Assembly: GCF_005937985.2 (NCBI RefSeq)
Contig: NZ_CP042172.1
Location: forward strand, 3,100,001-3,164,000
From: Arthrobacter sp. KBS0702
GTDB lineage: Bacteria > Actinomycetota > Actinomycetes > Actinomycetales > Micrococcaceae
Direction: 5' to 3'
DNA length: 64,000 nt
The position numbers were made by a program, and so were the translations under genes. Under the pieces are notes generated by a model, which saw only the letters and a program-made list of their open reading frames with translations, did not search any database and had not been told where the DNA came from. Below, in pieces: positions 24,977-34,113 of this stretch (positions are counted from its first letter, which is position 1; every line of letters starts with the position of its first letter).

Positions 24977-26074
24977 ATGGGCGTGATGAATGAACTGATC
25001 AACCCGGGTGTGGTCGGCTCGTTGGAGCGTATCCTTGCCGCGGCCGCACCGGGCCTCCGCTTCCCGCACCTTGCCGGGACGGCCGGGCGGCTGGACGCGC
25101 TGAGCCTGCGGGAACGCACCGACCTCCTGAGCAGCGCCCTCCTGGCCGACCTGCCCGGGGGCTACGCGGAGGCCGCGTCGATCGTCCGGCGGGCGCTGGA
25201 CGACCCGGCCTTTACCGGCTGGATGATCTGGCCCGTCAGCGAGTCGGCGGCCACGCTGGCCCTTGCGCGGAGGGCTCCGGGCGATTTCGAGGACTGCCTG
25301 GCGCTGCTCGCCGAGCTGACGCCGCGGCTTACTGGCGAATTCGCGATCCGTCGGCTCCTCGCCGCCGATCTGGACCGGGCGCTCGGAATCATCCAGGCCT
25401 GGACGACACATCCGGACTGGCACGTGCGCCGGCTGGCCAGCGAGGGCACCAGGGCCTACCTGCCGTGGGCCATCCGGGTTCCGGAGATCACGGCCCGTCC
25501 CGCGGCAACCCTGCCGATCCTGGACGCCCTGTACCGCGACCCGGTCGAGGATGTCCGGCGGTCGGTCGCCAACCACCTGAACGACCTGGCCCGGCACGCA
25601 CCGGACGACGTGGTGGCCACCGCCGCCCGCTGGATGGCGGCTCCGGACGCGAACACGCCGCGGGTGGTGCGCCACGGGTTGCGGACCCTGGTCAAGAAGG
25701 CCCATCCCGGGGCGCTGGAGCTGCTGGGGTTCCCGCCGGCGTCGCTCGCGGTCACCCGGCCCCGGCTGGACCGCAGCGTCGTTGAGCTTCCCGGGGAGCT
25801 CGGCTTCGATTTCGACGTCGCCAACACCGGCCCGGACGAGGCCCGCATCGCCGTCGACTACGTCGTGCACTATGCGAAAGCCAACGGCGTCCCCGCGGAG
25901 AAAGTGTTCAAGCTCGGGACCGCAGTGCTCGGTCCGGGCGAATCAAGGACCTTCGCCAAGCGCCACGCCTTCCGCCAGATGACCACCAGGGTCCACCACC
26001 CGGGCGATCACGCGCTTCAGCCGCAGGTCAACGGTGTCCGCCATCCGGAGGCCCGGTTCACGGTGGTGACCTAG
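24977..26074 (+). CDS. DNA alkylation repair protein, AlkC-like HEAT-repeat type
   Basis: A 365-residue all-helical HEAT-repeat protein resembling AlkC/AlkD-superfamily glycosylases, which excise alkylated bases. Segments typical of AlkC include GWMIWPVSESAATLALAR, HPDWHVRRLASEGTRAYLPWA, and DPVEDVRRSVANHLNDLARHAPD. After the helical domain, residues ~275-365 form a beta-rich domain (FDFDVANTGPDEARIAVDYVVH) like the Ig-type C-terminal domain of AlkC. Its start is leaderless. The exact substrate is not resolvable. Confidence 0.85.
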   Translation: MGVMNELINPGVVGSLERILAAAAPGLRFPHLAGTAGRLDALSLRERTDLLSSALLADLPGGYAEAASIVRRALDDPAFTGWMIWPVSESAATLALARRAPGDFEDCLALLAELTPRLTGEFAIRRLLAADLDRALGIIQAWTTHPDWHVRRLASEGTRAYLPWAIRVPEITARPAATLPILDALYRDPVEDVRRSVANHLNDLARHAPDDVVATAARWMAAPDANTPRVVRHGLRTLVKKAHPGALELLGFPPASLAVTRPRLDRSVVELPGELGFDFDVANTGPDEARIAVDYVVHYAKANGVPAEKVFKLGTAVLGPGESRTFAKRHAFRQMTTRVHHPGDHALQPQVNGVRHPEARFTVVT

Positions 26075-26087
26075 GGCGGAGCCTCCG

Positions 26088-26128
26088 CCGTTGCCCGGGC
26101 CGCGGCCAAGTCACGGCCCGGGCAACGG
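26088..26128 (+). terminator. Strong terminator of the AlkC-like gene
   Basis: A perfect 15-bp inverted repeat (CCGTTGCCCGGGCCG and its complement) with an 11-nt loop lies 13 bp past the stop. Confidence 0.82.
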
Positions 26129-26246
26129 ACCGGATCGACACGGTTCCGGGACGCCCCGCGTGGTGAGTTGACTCACGTTTAAATCAGACGTTACTCTCGC
26201 TTCAGCCCTTGGCCACCAAGGCGACCACCTTCAGGAAGACTGTGCG

Positions 26247-26456
26247 ATGACGACAGCAAGCGAGTGCATTGAAATCCAGGTCGACAGCCGCCGGCTGCTC
26301 GACGAACGGCTAAACGACGCGGTCCCGGGGCTGCAGCGGCTCGCCATGCTGACGGGCACCCACGGCATCCTGCTGACGCGCGTCAAGCCGGGCCACTACA
26401 CGGCAGCGCTCTCCGACCAGGTTCCCTTCGGGATGACCCGAGAACTCGTCCACTAG
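26247..26456 (+). CDS. Small hypothetical protein (69 aa)
   Basis: A 69-residue protein of unknown function. It has an N-terminal strand (CIEIQVDSRRLLDERL), a central LTGTHGILLTRVKPGHYTAALSD and a short basic C-terminus. AGGAAG precedes the ATG, and a candidate promoter with -35 TTGACT (around 26168) lies upstream. The gene is isolated between two strong terminators (26088-26128 and 26507-26547), which supports its being an independent transcription unit. Confidence 0.6.
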   Translation: MTTASECIEIQVDSRRLLDERLNDAVPGLQRLAMLTGTHGILLTRVKPGHYTAALSDQVPFGMTRELVH

Positions 26457-26506
26457 GGCGGACGCACCGCGGGACCGGGCCGCCAGGCTCGGGGCTCGAA
26501 CAAGCC

Positions 26507-26547
26507 AGGTCCCGGGCGGCTGAGCATCGACTCGCCGCCCGGGACCT
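26507..26547. terminator. Bidirectional terminator between the 69-aa gene and the sugar-acid operon
   Basis: AGGTCCCGGGCGGC pairs perfectly over 14 bp with its complement across a 13-nt loop. TTATTGG follows on the plus strand. It serves the converging 69-aa gene and the end of the operon. Confidence 0.82.
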
Positions 26548-26599
26548 TATTGGTTTAGCGGCCGCTCACCGGCCGCGGCCGCTCACCAATCGTGGCCCA

Positions 26600-27829
26600 T
26601 CACCAGTCATGAACCGTGCCGTCGACGAGCCGGTTGTACGGCAGGTAGGCCTGCTGGTACGGGTAGGCCGCAGCGGCCTCCTCGTTGAATTCGACGCCGA
26701 TGCCGGGCTTGTCCCCCGGGTGCAGGTAGCCGTCCACGAAGGTCATGGACTGCTCGAAGACCTCGTTGGTCTTGTCGGAGTGCTGCATGTATTCCTGGAT
26801 GCCGTAGTTGTGGATGGCCAGGCCCACGTGCAGCTGCGCGGCGAAGCCGACCGGGGAGATGTCCGTGGGCCCGTGGAAGCCGGACTTGATCTGGTACTGG
26901 GCGGCAAAGTCCATCACCTTCTTCAGCGGCGAGATCCCGCCAAAGTGCGTCGAGGCGGCCCGGACGTAGTCGATCAGCTGTTCCTTGATGATGCTCTGGT
27001 AGTCGTACACGGTGTTGAAGATTTCACCGATCGCCAGCGGGGTGGTGGTGTGCTGCCGGACCAGGCGCAGCGCCTCCTGGTTCTCTGCCGGGGTGCAGTC
27101 CTCCAGCCAGAACAGGTCGTACGGCTCCAGCGCCTTGCCCAGCTTCGCGGCCTGGATCGGGGTCATCCGGTGGTGCCCGTCGTGCAGCAGCGGCAGCTCG
27201 GGACCGAACTCGTTCCGGACCGCCTCAAACACCGAGGGCAGGTGCCGCAGGTAGGCGCGGGTGTCCCAGTCCTCCTCCTGCGGGAACGCGCCACGCCCGG
27301 CCGGTTCATAGTCATACCGCTCCCCCGAGGCCTGCGCCTGGGCCGCGACGCCGTAGACGGCCTTGATGCCGGGCACGGCGGTCTGGATCCGGATGGACTT
27401 GTACCCGAGTTCCAAGTGTTCCCGGACCGAGTCGAACAGGGACTCAAGGTCCGAGCCCGAGGCATGCCCGTAGGCGCGCAGCCCGTTCCGGGAGGCGCCT
27501 CCCAGCAACTGGTACACCGGCATCCCGGCCAGCTTGCCCTTGATGTCCCACAGCGCCATGTCGACGGCGGCGATCGCGGCCATCGTGACCGGACCGCGGC
27601 GCCAGTACGTGGAGCGGTAGAGGAACTGCCAGGTGTCTTCGATCCGGTGCGGGTCCTTGCCGATCAGCAGTTGCGCCACATGTTCCTTCAGGTACGCGGC
27701 GACGGCCAGCTCACGGCCGTTCAGGGTGGCGTCGCCGATTCCGGTGACACCGTCCTCGGTGGTGATCCGCAACGTGACGAAGTTGCGGGACGGGCTGGTG
27801 ACGAAGACTTCGGCGGCAATTATTTTCAC
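26600..27829 (-). CDS. manD: D-mannonate dehydratase family protein (ManD/RspA, enolase superfamily)
   Basis: A 409-residue enolase-superfamily enzyme of the ManD/RspA subgroup, expected to dehydrate D-mannonate (or a related aldonate) to 2-keto-3-deoxygluconate. Landmarks are the N-terminal capping domain, [62 protein letters not shown] and [11 protein letters not shown]. It starts with GTG and is the last gene of the minus-strand operon, 57 bp after the kinase. Some RspA-like members have very low activity, so the product should be read as probable. Confidence 0.87.
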   Translation of the reverse strand: MKIIAAEVFVTSPSRNFVTLRITTEDGVTGIGDATLNGRELAVAAYLKEHVAQLLIGKDPHRIEDTWQFLYRSTYWRRGPVTMAAIAAVDMALWDIKGKLAGMPVYQLLGGASRNGLRAYGHASGSDLESLFDSVREHLELGYKSIRIQTAVPGIKAVYGVAAQAQASGERYDYEPAGRGAFPQEEDWDTRAYLRHLPSVFEAVRNEFGPELPLLHDGHHRMTPIQAAKLGKALEPYDLFWLEDCTPAENQEALRLVRQHTTTPLAIGEIFNTVYDYQSIIKEQLIDYVRAASTHFGGISPLKKVMDFAAQYQIKSGFHGPTDISPVGFAAQLHVGLAIHNYGIQEYMQHSDKTNEVFEQSMTFVDGYLHPGDKPGIGVEFNEEAAAAYPYQQAYLPYNRLVDGTVHDW

Positions 27830-27886
27830 GGCGGGTCCAGGCTTTCGGTATCGATCGGGATGGGGGGTCCGGGGCGGATTGGGGTC

Positions 27887-28861
27887 TTAGCGCTGCGTGC
27901 TGCCGTCCGGCGCGGCGCCCAGCAGTGCCAGTTCCGCGGCGCTGGGCAGGCCCTCGCAGTCTCCCGCGGTGCTGACGGCGAAGGCGCCGGAGAGGGTGCC
28001 GCGCCGCAGGCGTTCGGCGATGTCGCCGCCGTCGAGCAGGGCCGAAAGGTAACCGGCGGTGAAGGCGTCCCCGGCCCCGACGGTGTCGATGCTGGTCACC
28101 GGGACGGCGGGGGCTTCCCAGCGGCCGGCGGCGGTGTGCACCCCGGCTCCGGCGGCGCCGCGCTTGACCACGACTTCCTGCACGCCGCGGCCCAGGAGCT
28201 CGGCAGCCAGGGCCAGTTCGGCCCCGTCCGGGTCCGTTCCGCCGGCTGCGCCGCCGCCGCCGGCAACGAGGCCGAGTTCGTCGTCGGAGGCCACCAGGAC
28301 GCTGGCGTGCCGGGCGAGCGGGATGAGGACGGCGCGGGCCTCGTCGCGGGACCACAGCTTGCTGCGGTAGTTGACGTCGAGGGAGACCACCAGGCCCTCG
28401 GCCGCACCGCGTGCGGCCGCGTATTCGACGGCGCGCCGCGCGTCCGGGCTGAGGGCGACGGTGATGCCGGTGAGGTGCAGGACCCGGGGGCCGGCGGCGA
28501 AGGCCCGGTCCACATCCTCGCGGCAGATTGTGGAGCCCGCGGACCCGGCGCGGTAGTAGAAGGCGCGGCTGATGTCCGCGGTGCGCCGCTCCAGGAACAT
28601 CACCCCGGTGGCGCGGCCGGCGTCCACCCGGTGCTGCACCGCGAGGCCCTCGCTGCGCAGTTGCCGCAGGATGAACTCGCCGTGCGGGTCCGCGCCCACG
28701 ACGCCGGCCCAGGCGACGCTGTGGCCCAGCCGGGCGACGCCGACGGCGACGTTGGACTCCGCCCCGGCCACGTGCATGGACAGGCTGCCGCCGGCGGACA
28801 GCGGCCCGCCCGACCGCAGCGAGACCATCGATTCGCCAAGCGTGAGCAGGTCAACCGTCAT
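27887..28861 (-). CDS. kdgK: 2-keto-3-deoxygluconate kinase (PfkB family)
   Basis: A 324-residue sugar kinase phosphorylating KDG (or KDGal) to the 6-phosphate. The N-terminus (LLTLGESMVSLRSGGPL, HVAGAESNVAVGVARLG) and the C-terminal PfkB signature DTVGAGDAFTAGYLSALL with the catalytic aspartate are clear. ATG 28861 overlaps the aldolase stop (ATGA), so the two genes are coupled. It provides the KDPG used by the adjacent aldolase. Confidence 0.9.
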   Translation of the reverse strand: MTVDLLTLGESMVSLRSGGPLSAGGSLSMHVAGAESNVAVGVARLGHSVAWAGVVGADPHGEFILRQLRSEGLAVQHRVDAGRATGVMFLERRTADISRAFYYRAGSAGSTICREDVDRAFAAGPRVLHLTGITVALSPDARRAVEYAAARGAAEGLVVSLDVNYRSKLWSRDEARAVLIPLARHASVLVASDDELGLVAGGGGAAGGTDPDGAELALAAELLGRGVQEVVVKRGAAGAGVHTAAGRWEAPAVPVTSIDTVGAGDAFTAGYLSALLDGGDIAERLRRGTLSGAFAVSTAGDCEGLPSAAELALLGAAPDGSTQR

Positions 28862-29544
28862 CGCGCCCGCTCCGCGGCTCCCGGCCGGCCGTACCCGGCG
28901 GCGAGGCCGAGGAACGCCCGGGCCCGCTCTCTCATCGGGGCGAGGTCCCCGCCCGAGCCTGCGTCGCCGAACAGCGGCCCGCCCAGTCCGACGGCGATCG
29001 CGCCGGCGTCCCAGTAGCCGGCGGCCTCGTCCAGCCCGACGCCGCCCACCGCGATGAACGGGATGCCGGGGAAGGGGTCGCGGAGCGCCTTGAGGTAGCC
29101 GGGGCCGCCGATCGAGGCGGGGAAGAGCTTCACCGCGGTGGCGCCGCGGTTCATCGCCTCGTAGGCCTCGCTGGGGGTCAGCGCGCCGGCCAGGACGGGA
29201 ATGCCGAGGCGTGCGGATTCCTGGATGGAGCTCGCCAGTGCGGGCGTCACCATGAACTGGCCGCCGGCCTCGGCCACCTCCGCCACGTCCGCGGCGGTCA
29301 GGACGGTGCCGGCTCCGACGAAGCAGCCTGCGGGGGCCGCGGCCCGGACGGCGCGGATCGCGGCGAGCGCATCCGGGGTGGTGAGGGCGATCTCGACGTA
29401 ACGGAAGCCTTCCGCCATGGCCGCGAGGGCAGCCTGGGCGGCGGCTCCGCCGTTGGTACCGCGCACGATCGCCACGAGACGGGTCTCGCGGATCCCGGCC
29501 AGCAGGGCCCCGGGGGTGGGCTCGGAGGTCATGTCGTTCACCAT
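28858..29544 (-). CDS. eda: 2-dehydro-3-deoxy-6-phosphogluconate (KDPG/KDPGal) aldolase
   Basis: A class I aldolase of 228 residues splitting KDPG into pyruvate and glyceraldehyde 3-phosphate. It shows LVAIVRGT, VGAGTVLTAADV, FMVTPALASS and the Schiff-base lysine in TAVKLFPASIGG. Two starts are possible: ATG 29544, overlapping the upstream stop codon, or ATG 29532 with GGTGA 5 nt before it. It overlaps genes on both sides in a tightly coupled operon. Confidence 0.92.
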   Translation of the reverse strand: MVNDMTSEPTPGALLAGIRETRLVAIVRGTNGGAAAQAALAAMAEGFRYVEIALTTPDALAAIRAVRAAAPAGCFVGAGTVLTAADVAEVAEAGGQFMVTPALASSIQESARLGIPVLAGALTPSEAYEAMNRGATAVKLFPASIGGPGYLKALRDPFPGIPFIAVGGVGLDEAAGYWDAGAIAVGLGGPLFGDAGSGGDLAPMRERARAFLGLAAGYGRPGAAERAR

Positions 29545-30686
29545 TCTGCGAAGGCACCGTCGGGGTGGCGCCAGACGGGGCCGCGCCAGGCGTGGCCGCG
29601 CTTGTCCGCGGCACGGACCACGGCCTCGTCAATCTCGATGCCCAGTCCCGGCCCGGTCAGCCGTTCGATGTGGCCGTCGACGAATTTCAGCGGGCTCTTG
29701 TCCACCACGTAGTCCAGGACTTCGGCGCCCTGGTTGTAGTGGATGCCGATGCTTTGTTCCTGGATCAGGAAGTTGGGCGTCGCGAAGCCCACCTGCAGGC
29801 AGGCGGCCAGCGCCAGCGGCCCCAGCGGGCAGTGCGGGGCCAGCTGGACCTCGTAGATCTCCGCGAGCGAGGCGATCTTGCGGACCTCGGTGATGCCGCC
29901 GGCGTGCGAGAGGTCCGGCTGGGCCACGGCGATGCCGGCCTGCAGCGCGGGAAGGAACTCCTGCCGGCTGTAGAGCCGCTCGCCGGTGGAGACCGGCGTC
30001 GTGGTGCTGGCGGTGAATTCGCGCAGCAGGTGCGTGTTTTCCGGGACCACCGGCTCTTCGAGGAAGAACGGCCGGTACGGCTCCAGCAGCGGCGCCACCC
30101 GGCGGGCGTTGGCGAGGCTGAATCGGCCGTGGAAATCGACGGCGACGTCGCGGTGGTCCCCGAGGACCTCGCGGGCGGCCGCGACCCGGCGGACGACGCC
30201 GTCGAGTTCCGCCACGGAGGCGATGGGGCTCATCCGGCCGCTGGCGTTCATCTTGACGGCGGTGAGCCCGACCTCCAGCTGGGCGCTGATCTGGTCGGCC
30301 ACCTCGTTGGGCTCGTCCCCGCCGACCCAGCCGTACATCCGGATCCGGTCGCGGACGTGGCCGCCCAGGAGCTGGTGCACGGGGGTGTTGAAGTGCTTGC
30401 CCGCGATGTCCCACAGGGCCTGGTCCAGGCCGGAGACGGCACTGGCGAGGATGGGTCCGCCGCGGTAGAAGGAGCCCTTGGTCATGACCTGCCAGTGGTC
30501 CTCGATCCGGAGCGCGTCGTTGCCGATGAGCAGCTCGGAGAGCTGGTCCACGGCCGTGCGGACCGTTTCGCTGCGCCCCTCGCAGCTGGCCTCACCCCAG
30601 CCGACGATCCCGCTCTCGGTCTCGATCCGGACGAAGAGCCAGCGCGGCGCGACGAGGAAGGTCTCAATCCTGCTGATGCGTGTCAT
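29538..30686 (-). CDS. dgoD: D-galactonate dehydratase-like protein (DgoD, enolase superfamily)
   Basis: This 382-residue enolase-superfamily dehydratase is expected to convert galactonate (or a related aldonate) to its 2-keto-3-deoxy acid. Motifs include GGPILASAVSGLDQALWDIAGK, the VKMNASG segment, VAVDFHGRFS with the first metal-ligand aspartate, FFLEEPVVPEN, and APHCPLGPLALA. ATG 30686 gives the family N-terminus MTRISRIETFLV. It begins 8 bp after the permease stop. It is the second dehydratase in the operon, so the importer probably serves more than one epimeric acid. Confidence 0.88.
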   Translation of the reverse strand: MTRISRIETFLVAPRWLFVRIETESGIVGWGEASCEGRSETVRTAVDQLSELLIGNDALRIEDHWQVMTKGSFYRGGPILASAVSGLDQALWDIAGKHFNTPVHQLLGGHVRDRIRMYGWVGGDEPNEVADQISAQLEVGLTAVKMNASGRMSPIASVAELDGVVRRVAAAREVLGDHRDVAVDFHGRFSLANARRVAPLLEPYRPFFLEEPVVPENTHLLREFTASTTTPVSTGERLYSRQEFLPALQAGIAVAQPDLSHAGGITEVRKIASLAEIYEVQLAPHCPLGPLALAACLQVGFATPNFLIQEQSIGIHYNQGAEVLDYVVDKSPLKFVDGHIERLTGPGLGIEIDEAVVRAADKRGHAWRGPVWRHPDGAFAEW

Positions 30687-30693
30687 ATGCTGC

Positions 30694-31590
30694 CTAGCCC
30701 TTGGTCGCGCCGGCGGTGAGGCCGGAGACGATGTACTTCTGCGTGAAGAGCGCAATGATCATGATCGGGATGGTGACCACCGTGGCGGCGGCCATCAGTC
30801 CGCCCCAGTCGATGCTGGCGTAGGAGACGAAGTCGAAGATCGCCACCGGCAGCGTCTTGGTCTTGGACCCGGACAGCACCAGCGCGAACATGAAGTTGTT
30901 CCACGAGAAGATGAAGGACAGGATGCCGGCGGTGGCGATGCCGGAGACGGACAGCGGCAGCGTGATGCGCCGGAACGCGCCGATCGGGGTGAGCCCGTCC
31001 ACCTGGGCGGATTCCTCCAGCTCCAGCGGCAGCGAATCGAAGTAGCTCATCATGATGTACACGATCAGCGGCAGTGCCACGAACATGTGGCTGAGGATGA
31101 GGACCTCGAAGCCGCCCACCATCTTCAGGTTGGAGAAGACGTAGTACCACGGCACCAGCAGCGAGACGCCGGGGATGACACGGGCCATCAGGACCACGAG
31201 GGCCGAGCGGTGCATGGTGAAGCGGCTCATCGCGTAGGCCGCCGGGACGCCGAGGACCAGGGACAGCGCGGTGGAGACGAACGCCACCCAGAAGCTGTTG
31301 AAGATAAAGACGAAGTAGTTGTTGCGCTGCAGCACGTTGGCGTAGTTCTCGCCGGTGGGGGTGAAGACGAAGGACTTGGCCGTGTCGTAGATGTCCACGT
31401 TGGTCTTGAAGGAGGCCAGCAGCATCCAGAACAGCGGGGCGATCAGGAACAGCACGACGGCGATCAGGGCAACAACCCGGAACACCTTGTAGGCGCGGCT
31501 GGCCAGCGGCTTGCGGCGGCGCGGAGCGGGCGCGGGCCGGGCGGCCGCCGTGGTGCCGGTGTGTTCGGTGTTCGTGTTCAGGACGGTCAT
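30694..31590 (-). CDS. Carbohydrate ABC transporter permease, MalG type
   Basis: A 298-residue inner-membrane permease with six predicted helices and the EAA loop ELEESAQVDGLTPIGAFRRITLPL-like motif that docks the ATPase. The first ~30 residues are a Pro/Arg-rich cytoplasmic tail. It overlaps the upstream permease by 4 bp (ATGA). No ATP-binding subunit is encoded here, so a shared MsiK-type ATPase elsewhere must energise it, as is common in actinobacteria. Confidence 0.93.
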   Translation of the reverse strand: MTVLNTNTEHTGTTAAARPAPAPRRRKPLASRAYKVFRVVALIAVVLFLIAPLFWMLLASFKTNVDIYDTAKSFVFTPTGENYANVLQRNNYFVFIFNSFWVAFVSTALSLVLGVPAAYAMSRFTMHRSALVVLMARVIPGVSLLVPWYYVFSNLKMVGGFEVLILSHMFVALPLIVYIMMSYFDSLPLELEESAQVDGLTPIGAFRRITLPLSVSGIATAGILSFIFSWNNFMFALVLSGSKTKTLPVAIFDFVSYASIDWGGLMAAATVVTIPIMIIALFTQKYIVSGLTAGATKG

Positions 31591-32561
31591 TTGCTTACCG
31601 CTTTCTTGCGCATGGTCAGCAGCCACATGGTGCCGATGATGATCATGAAGAACAGGATCAGCACCGCGGAGGAGAGCCCGTACTGGTTGTAATCGAAGCT
31701 CAGGCCGTAGGCGTAGACGTTGAGGGTCTCCACCTCGTGGAAGGAGCCGCCGCCCTTGCCCTTGGTGGCGTAGAGGATGTCGAAGGTCTTCAGGGCGTCG
31801 ATGCCGCGCAGCAGGATGGCGACGATCACGGTCGGCATCATGAGCGGCAGGGTAATGAAGAAGAAGCGCTGGAAGGCGTTGGCGCCGTCCATCCGGGCTG
31901 CCTCGTCCGGTTCCTCGGAGAGCGAGGTCAGGCCGGCGAGCAGGATCAGCACCACCATGGGGGTCCACTGCCAGATGTCCATGAAGATCGTGGTGCCCAG
32001 CGCGGTGTCCTGGCCGGAGAGCCACGGCTGCGGGGGGATGCCGATCATGCCGAGGAGCTGGTTGACGAAGCCGATGTTGGGGTCGAAGATCAGCCGCCAC
32101 ATCATGCCGACGGCCACGGGGGTGGCGACGAGCGGCAGCAGGATGGCGACCCGCACCCATTTTTCGCCGCGGAATGGGCGCCACAGCAGCAGGGCGATGC
32201 CCATGCCCAGAACAACTTCGCAGGCCAGCGCGACGCCGGTGAAGCTCAGCGTGCGGCCGACGGCGGGCCAGAACCGTTCTACGTCGGAGAGCACCGTCAG
32301 GTAGTTCTCGAGGCCGACGAACTCGGAGGCGGCGCGGACCGAGCCCTGCGAGTCGGTGAGGCTCAGGTAGAGCGTCCACGCCAGCGGGAAGACGATCAGC
32401 ACGCCGACGAAGATCATCGCCGGTGCGGCGAAGAGCCACTTGCGGTGCCGGTTGGCCCAGGCGGAGAAGTCTTTCCGCGGGCCGGGCGTGCGGGCCGTGC
32501 GTCCGGCGCCGAGGGCCGTGTCACGGGCGGTGTCGCCGCGGGAGGTGTTCAGTACAGACAT
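31587..32561 (-). CDS. Carbohydrate ABC transporter permease, MalF type
   Basis: A 324-residue permease pairing with the MalG-type subunit. A ~35-residue cytoplasmic N-terminus is followed by six helices, beginning WLFAAPAMIFVGVLIVFPLA. The EAA motif reads EPDEAARMDGANAFQRFFF. Its start lies 122 bp after the binding-protein gene, across a strong stem-loop. Confidence 0.93.
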   Translation of the reverse strand: MSVLNTSRGDTARDTALGAGRTARTPGPRKDFSAWANRHRKWLFAAPAMIFVGVLIVFPLAWTLYLSLTDSQGSVRAASEFVGLENYLTVLSDVERFWPAVGRTLSFTGVALACEVVLGMGIALLLWRPFRGEKWVRVAILLPLVATPVAVGMMWRLIFDPNIGFVNQLLGMIGIPPQPWLSGQDTALGTTIFMDIWQWTPMVVLILLAGLTSLSEEPDEAARMDGANAFQRFFFITLPLMMPTVIVAILLRGIDALKTFDILYATKGKGGGSFHEVETLNVYAYGLSFDYNQYGLSSAVLILFFMIIIGTMWLLTMRKKAVSK

Positions 32562-32600
32562 GGTTCACCTAAGGAGTTGGGGGTGAAGTTAAGAGCGTGG

Positions 32601-32639
32601 CCGCGGCGGGACGGCGGCTGGGCAGCCGTCCCGCCGCGG
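32601..32639 (-). promoter_or_regulatory. Strong stem-loop between the binding-protein and permease genes
   Basis: CCGCGGCGGGACGGC pairs perfectly over 15 bp around a 9-nt loop. It lies between the gene for the abundant binding protein and the first permease. Such hairpins usually stabilise the upstream mRNA or terminate most transcripts, giving an excess of binding protein. Confidence 0.75.
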
Positions 32640-32683
32640 CGGTGTGCGCGGGCGGTTCGCGTCAGGCGCGTCCCGCCGGGGCG

Positions 32684-33979
32684 TTACTTCTTTTCGCTGT
32701 CCAGGAACTTCTGGAAGGCGTCGTTTGCCGTGTCGGCCGCGGCCGAGGCATCGGCACCGGTGATGGTGGCAACGATCGGAGCACCGACGATTTCGCGGGC
32801 CTTGCCCACGGTGACAACTTCGGGACGGTCGTGGCCCACGCCGTTCTTGGCGCTGGCAGCGATGGCCTCAGCCAGGTCCTTCGGGTAGGTGGAGGTACCG
32901 GCCGGGTCGGCCCAGACCGAGGCGCGCGGGCCGGGAACGCCGGCCTTCTGGGCCTGCAGGGTGCGGTCCTTGCTGGTGGCCCACTGGATGAACTTCCAGG
33001 CGTTGTCCTGGTTGCCCGAGGCCTTGTTCACGGCGAGGCCCCAGGACGGGATGTTGTACGGCTTGGAACCGGCCGGGCCGGCGGGAAGGGCCGCGAAACC
33101 GACCTTGTCGGCGACCTTGGACTTGGCCGGATCGGTGGCGTTCTTGTACAGCGAGTCGGCCTCGGTGTAGAAGGCGGCCTTGCCCTGGGTGAAGATTGCC
33201 ATCGCCTCGGGCCAGCTCATGTCGGTGCTGACGTTCTTCGGGCCGTAGTTCTTGATCAGGCCGCCGTAGAAGGAGTAGGCCTTCTTGGCGGCGTCGCTGC
33301 CGACGGCGGACTTGCCGCTGCCGTCAATGAAGTCGCCGCCGAAGCTGTAGAGGAAGCTGGAGAACTGGGTGACCGCGGCGGACTTGCCGGTGCGGGCCAC
33401 GAAGCCGGCGGTATCCGGGTTGGCTTCCGAGATCTTCTTGGCGGCGGCCTGGAGCTCGTCCATGGTCTTGGGGACCGCGACGCCGGCTGCCTGCAGCAGG
33501 TCCTTGCGGTAGTAGAGCACCTCGCGCTCGGTGATGATCGGGACGCCGACCACCTTGCCGTCAACGGTGGAGGCCTTGACCGGGCCCTCCTGGTAGTCCT
33601 TCCAGTCCCAGCCGGCGTCCGAGGAGACCTTGGACGTCAGGTCGGCGAGGTAGCCGTTCTTCGCGAACGCCTTGCCCTCCTGGAGCGGGCGGTACATCAT
33701 GACGTCGATTTCGTCGCTGCCGGCGTTGAGCTTGACGTTGTACTGGTCCGAAAGCTGGTCCTCGCCAAGCTGGGTGAGCTCGACCTTGAGGCCGGTGGCC
33801 TTTTCGAATTCCGGAATGGCTGCCTTGATGCCCTCGGTCCACACGTGGTTGGCCAGTGTGACCCGGACCGTGCCGGCGGCCTTGGCATCGCCGCTGCCGC
33901 TGCCGCCGCCACAGGCGGTCAGGCCGAGCGACAGCGCCGCGGCGACGGCCGCGTACTTCACAATTGAACGCCGCTTCAT
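32684..33979 (-). CDS. Extracellular sugar-acid-binding lipoprotein (ABC family 1)
   Basis: A 431-residue solute-binding lipoprotein. The signal peptide MKRRSIVKYAAVAAALSLG ends in the lipobox LTAC, so it is anchored at Cys23, followed by a Gly/Ser linker. The rest is a typical two-lobe family 1 binding protein (VRVTLANHVWTEGIKAAIPEF, AIFTQGKAAFYTEADSLYK, NIPSWGLAVNKAS). It is first in the operon and divergent from the FadR-type regulator. The ligand is inferred from the catabolic genes (aldonate or hexuronate). Confidence 0.92.
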   Translation of the reverse strand: MKRRSIVKYAAVAAALSLGLTACGGGSGSGDAKAAGTVRVTLANHVWTEGIKAAIPEFEKATGLKVELTQLGEDQLSDQYNVKLNAGSDEIDVMMYRPLQEGKAFAKNGYLADLTSKVSSDAGWDWKDYQEGPVKASTVDGKVVGVPIITEREVLYYRKDLLQAAGVAVPKTMDELQAAAKKISEANPDTAGFVARTGKSAAVTQFSSFLYSFGGDFIDGSGKSAVGSDAAKKAYSFYGGLIKNYGPKNVSTDMSWPEAMAIFTQGKAAFYTEADSLYKNATDPAKSKVADKVGFAALPAGPAGSKPYNIPSWGLAVNKASGNQDNAWKFIQWATSKDRTLQAQKAGVPGPRASVWADPAGTSTYPKDLAEAIAASAKNGVGHDRPEVVTVGKAREIVGAPIVATITGADASAAADTANDAFQKFLDSEKK

Positions 33980-34101
33980 TACGACTCCCTTGTCTTCAGG
34001 GCCGGATCAAGCTCCAGCCACCCGCGGATGCATCTTTACATCTGCTCTGGAGCGATCTTAGAGAAATAAAGCAGACTTAAACAACCCCTTGCGCCCACCC
34101 G

Positions 34102-34107
34102 TATGAT
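34102..34107 (+). promoter_or_regulatory. Leaderless -10 element (TATGAT) of the FadR-type regulator
   Basis: TATGAT is followed by 6 nt and the ATG at 34114. No Shine-Dalgarno exists. The same 134-bp gap must hold the operon promoter on the other strand; a weak TTGTTT/TAAGAT pair with 18-bp spacing is visible there. Confidence 0.6.
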
Positions 34108-34113
34108 TTATTC

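Noticed and set aside
26609..29017. An 802-codon plus-strand frame across manD, kdgK and eda
   Set aside because: The minus-strand genes carry clear enzyme motifs; the antisense frame is low-complexity Gly/Val/Arg/His sequence.
27887..29632. A 581-codon kinase frame extended far upstream
   Set aside because: The N-terminal 257 codons overlap the aldolase gene in another frame; the true start is the ATGA overlap at 28861.
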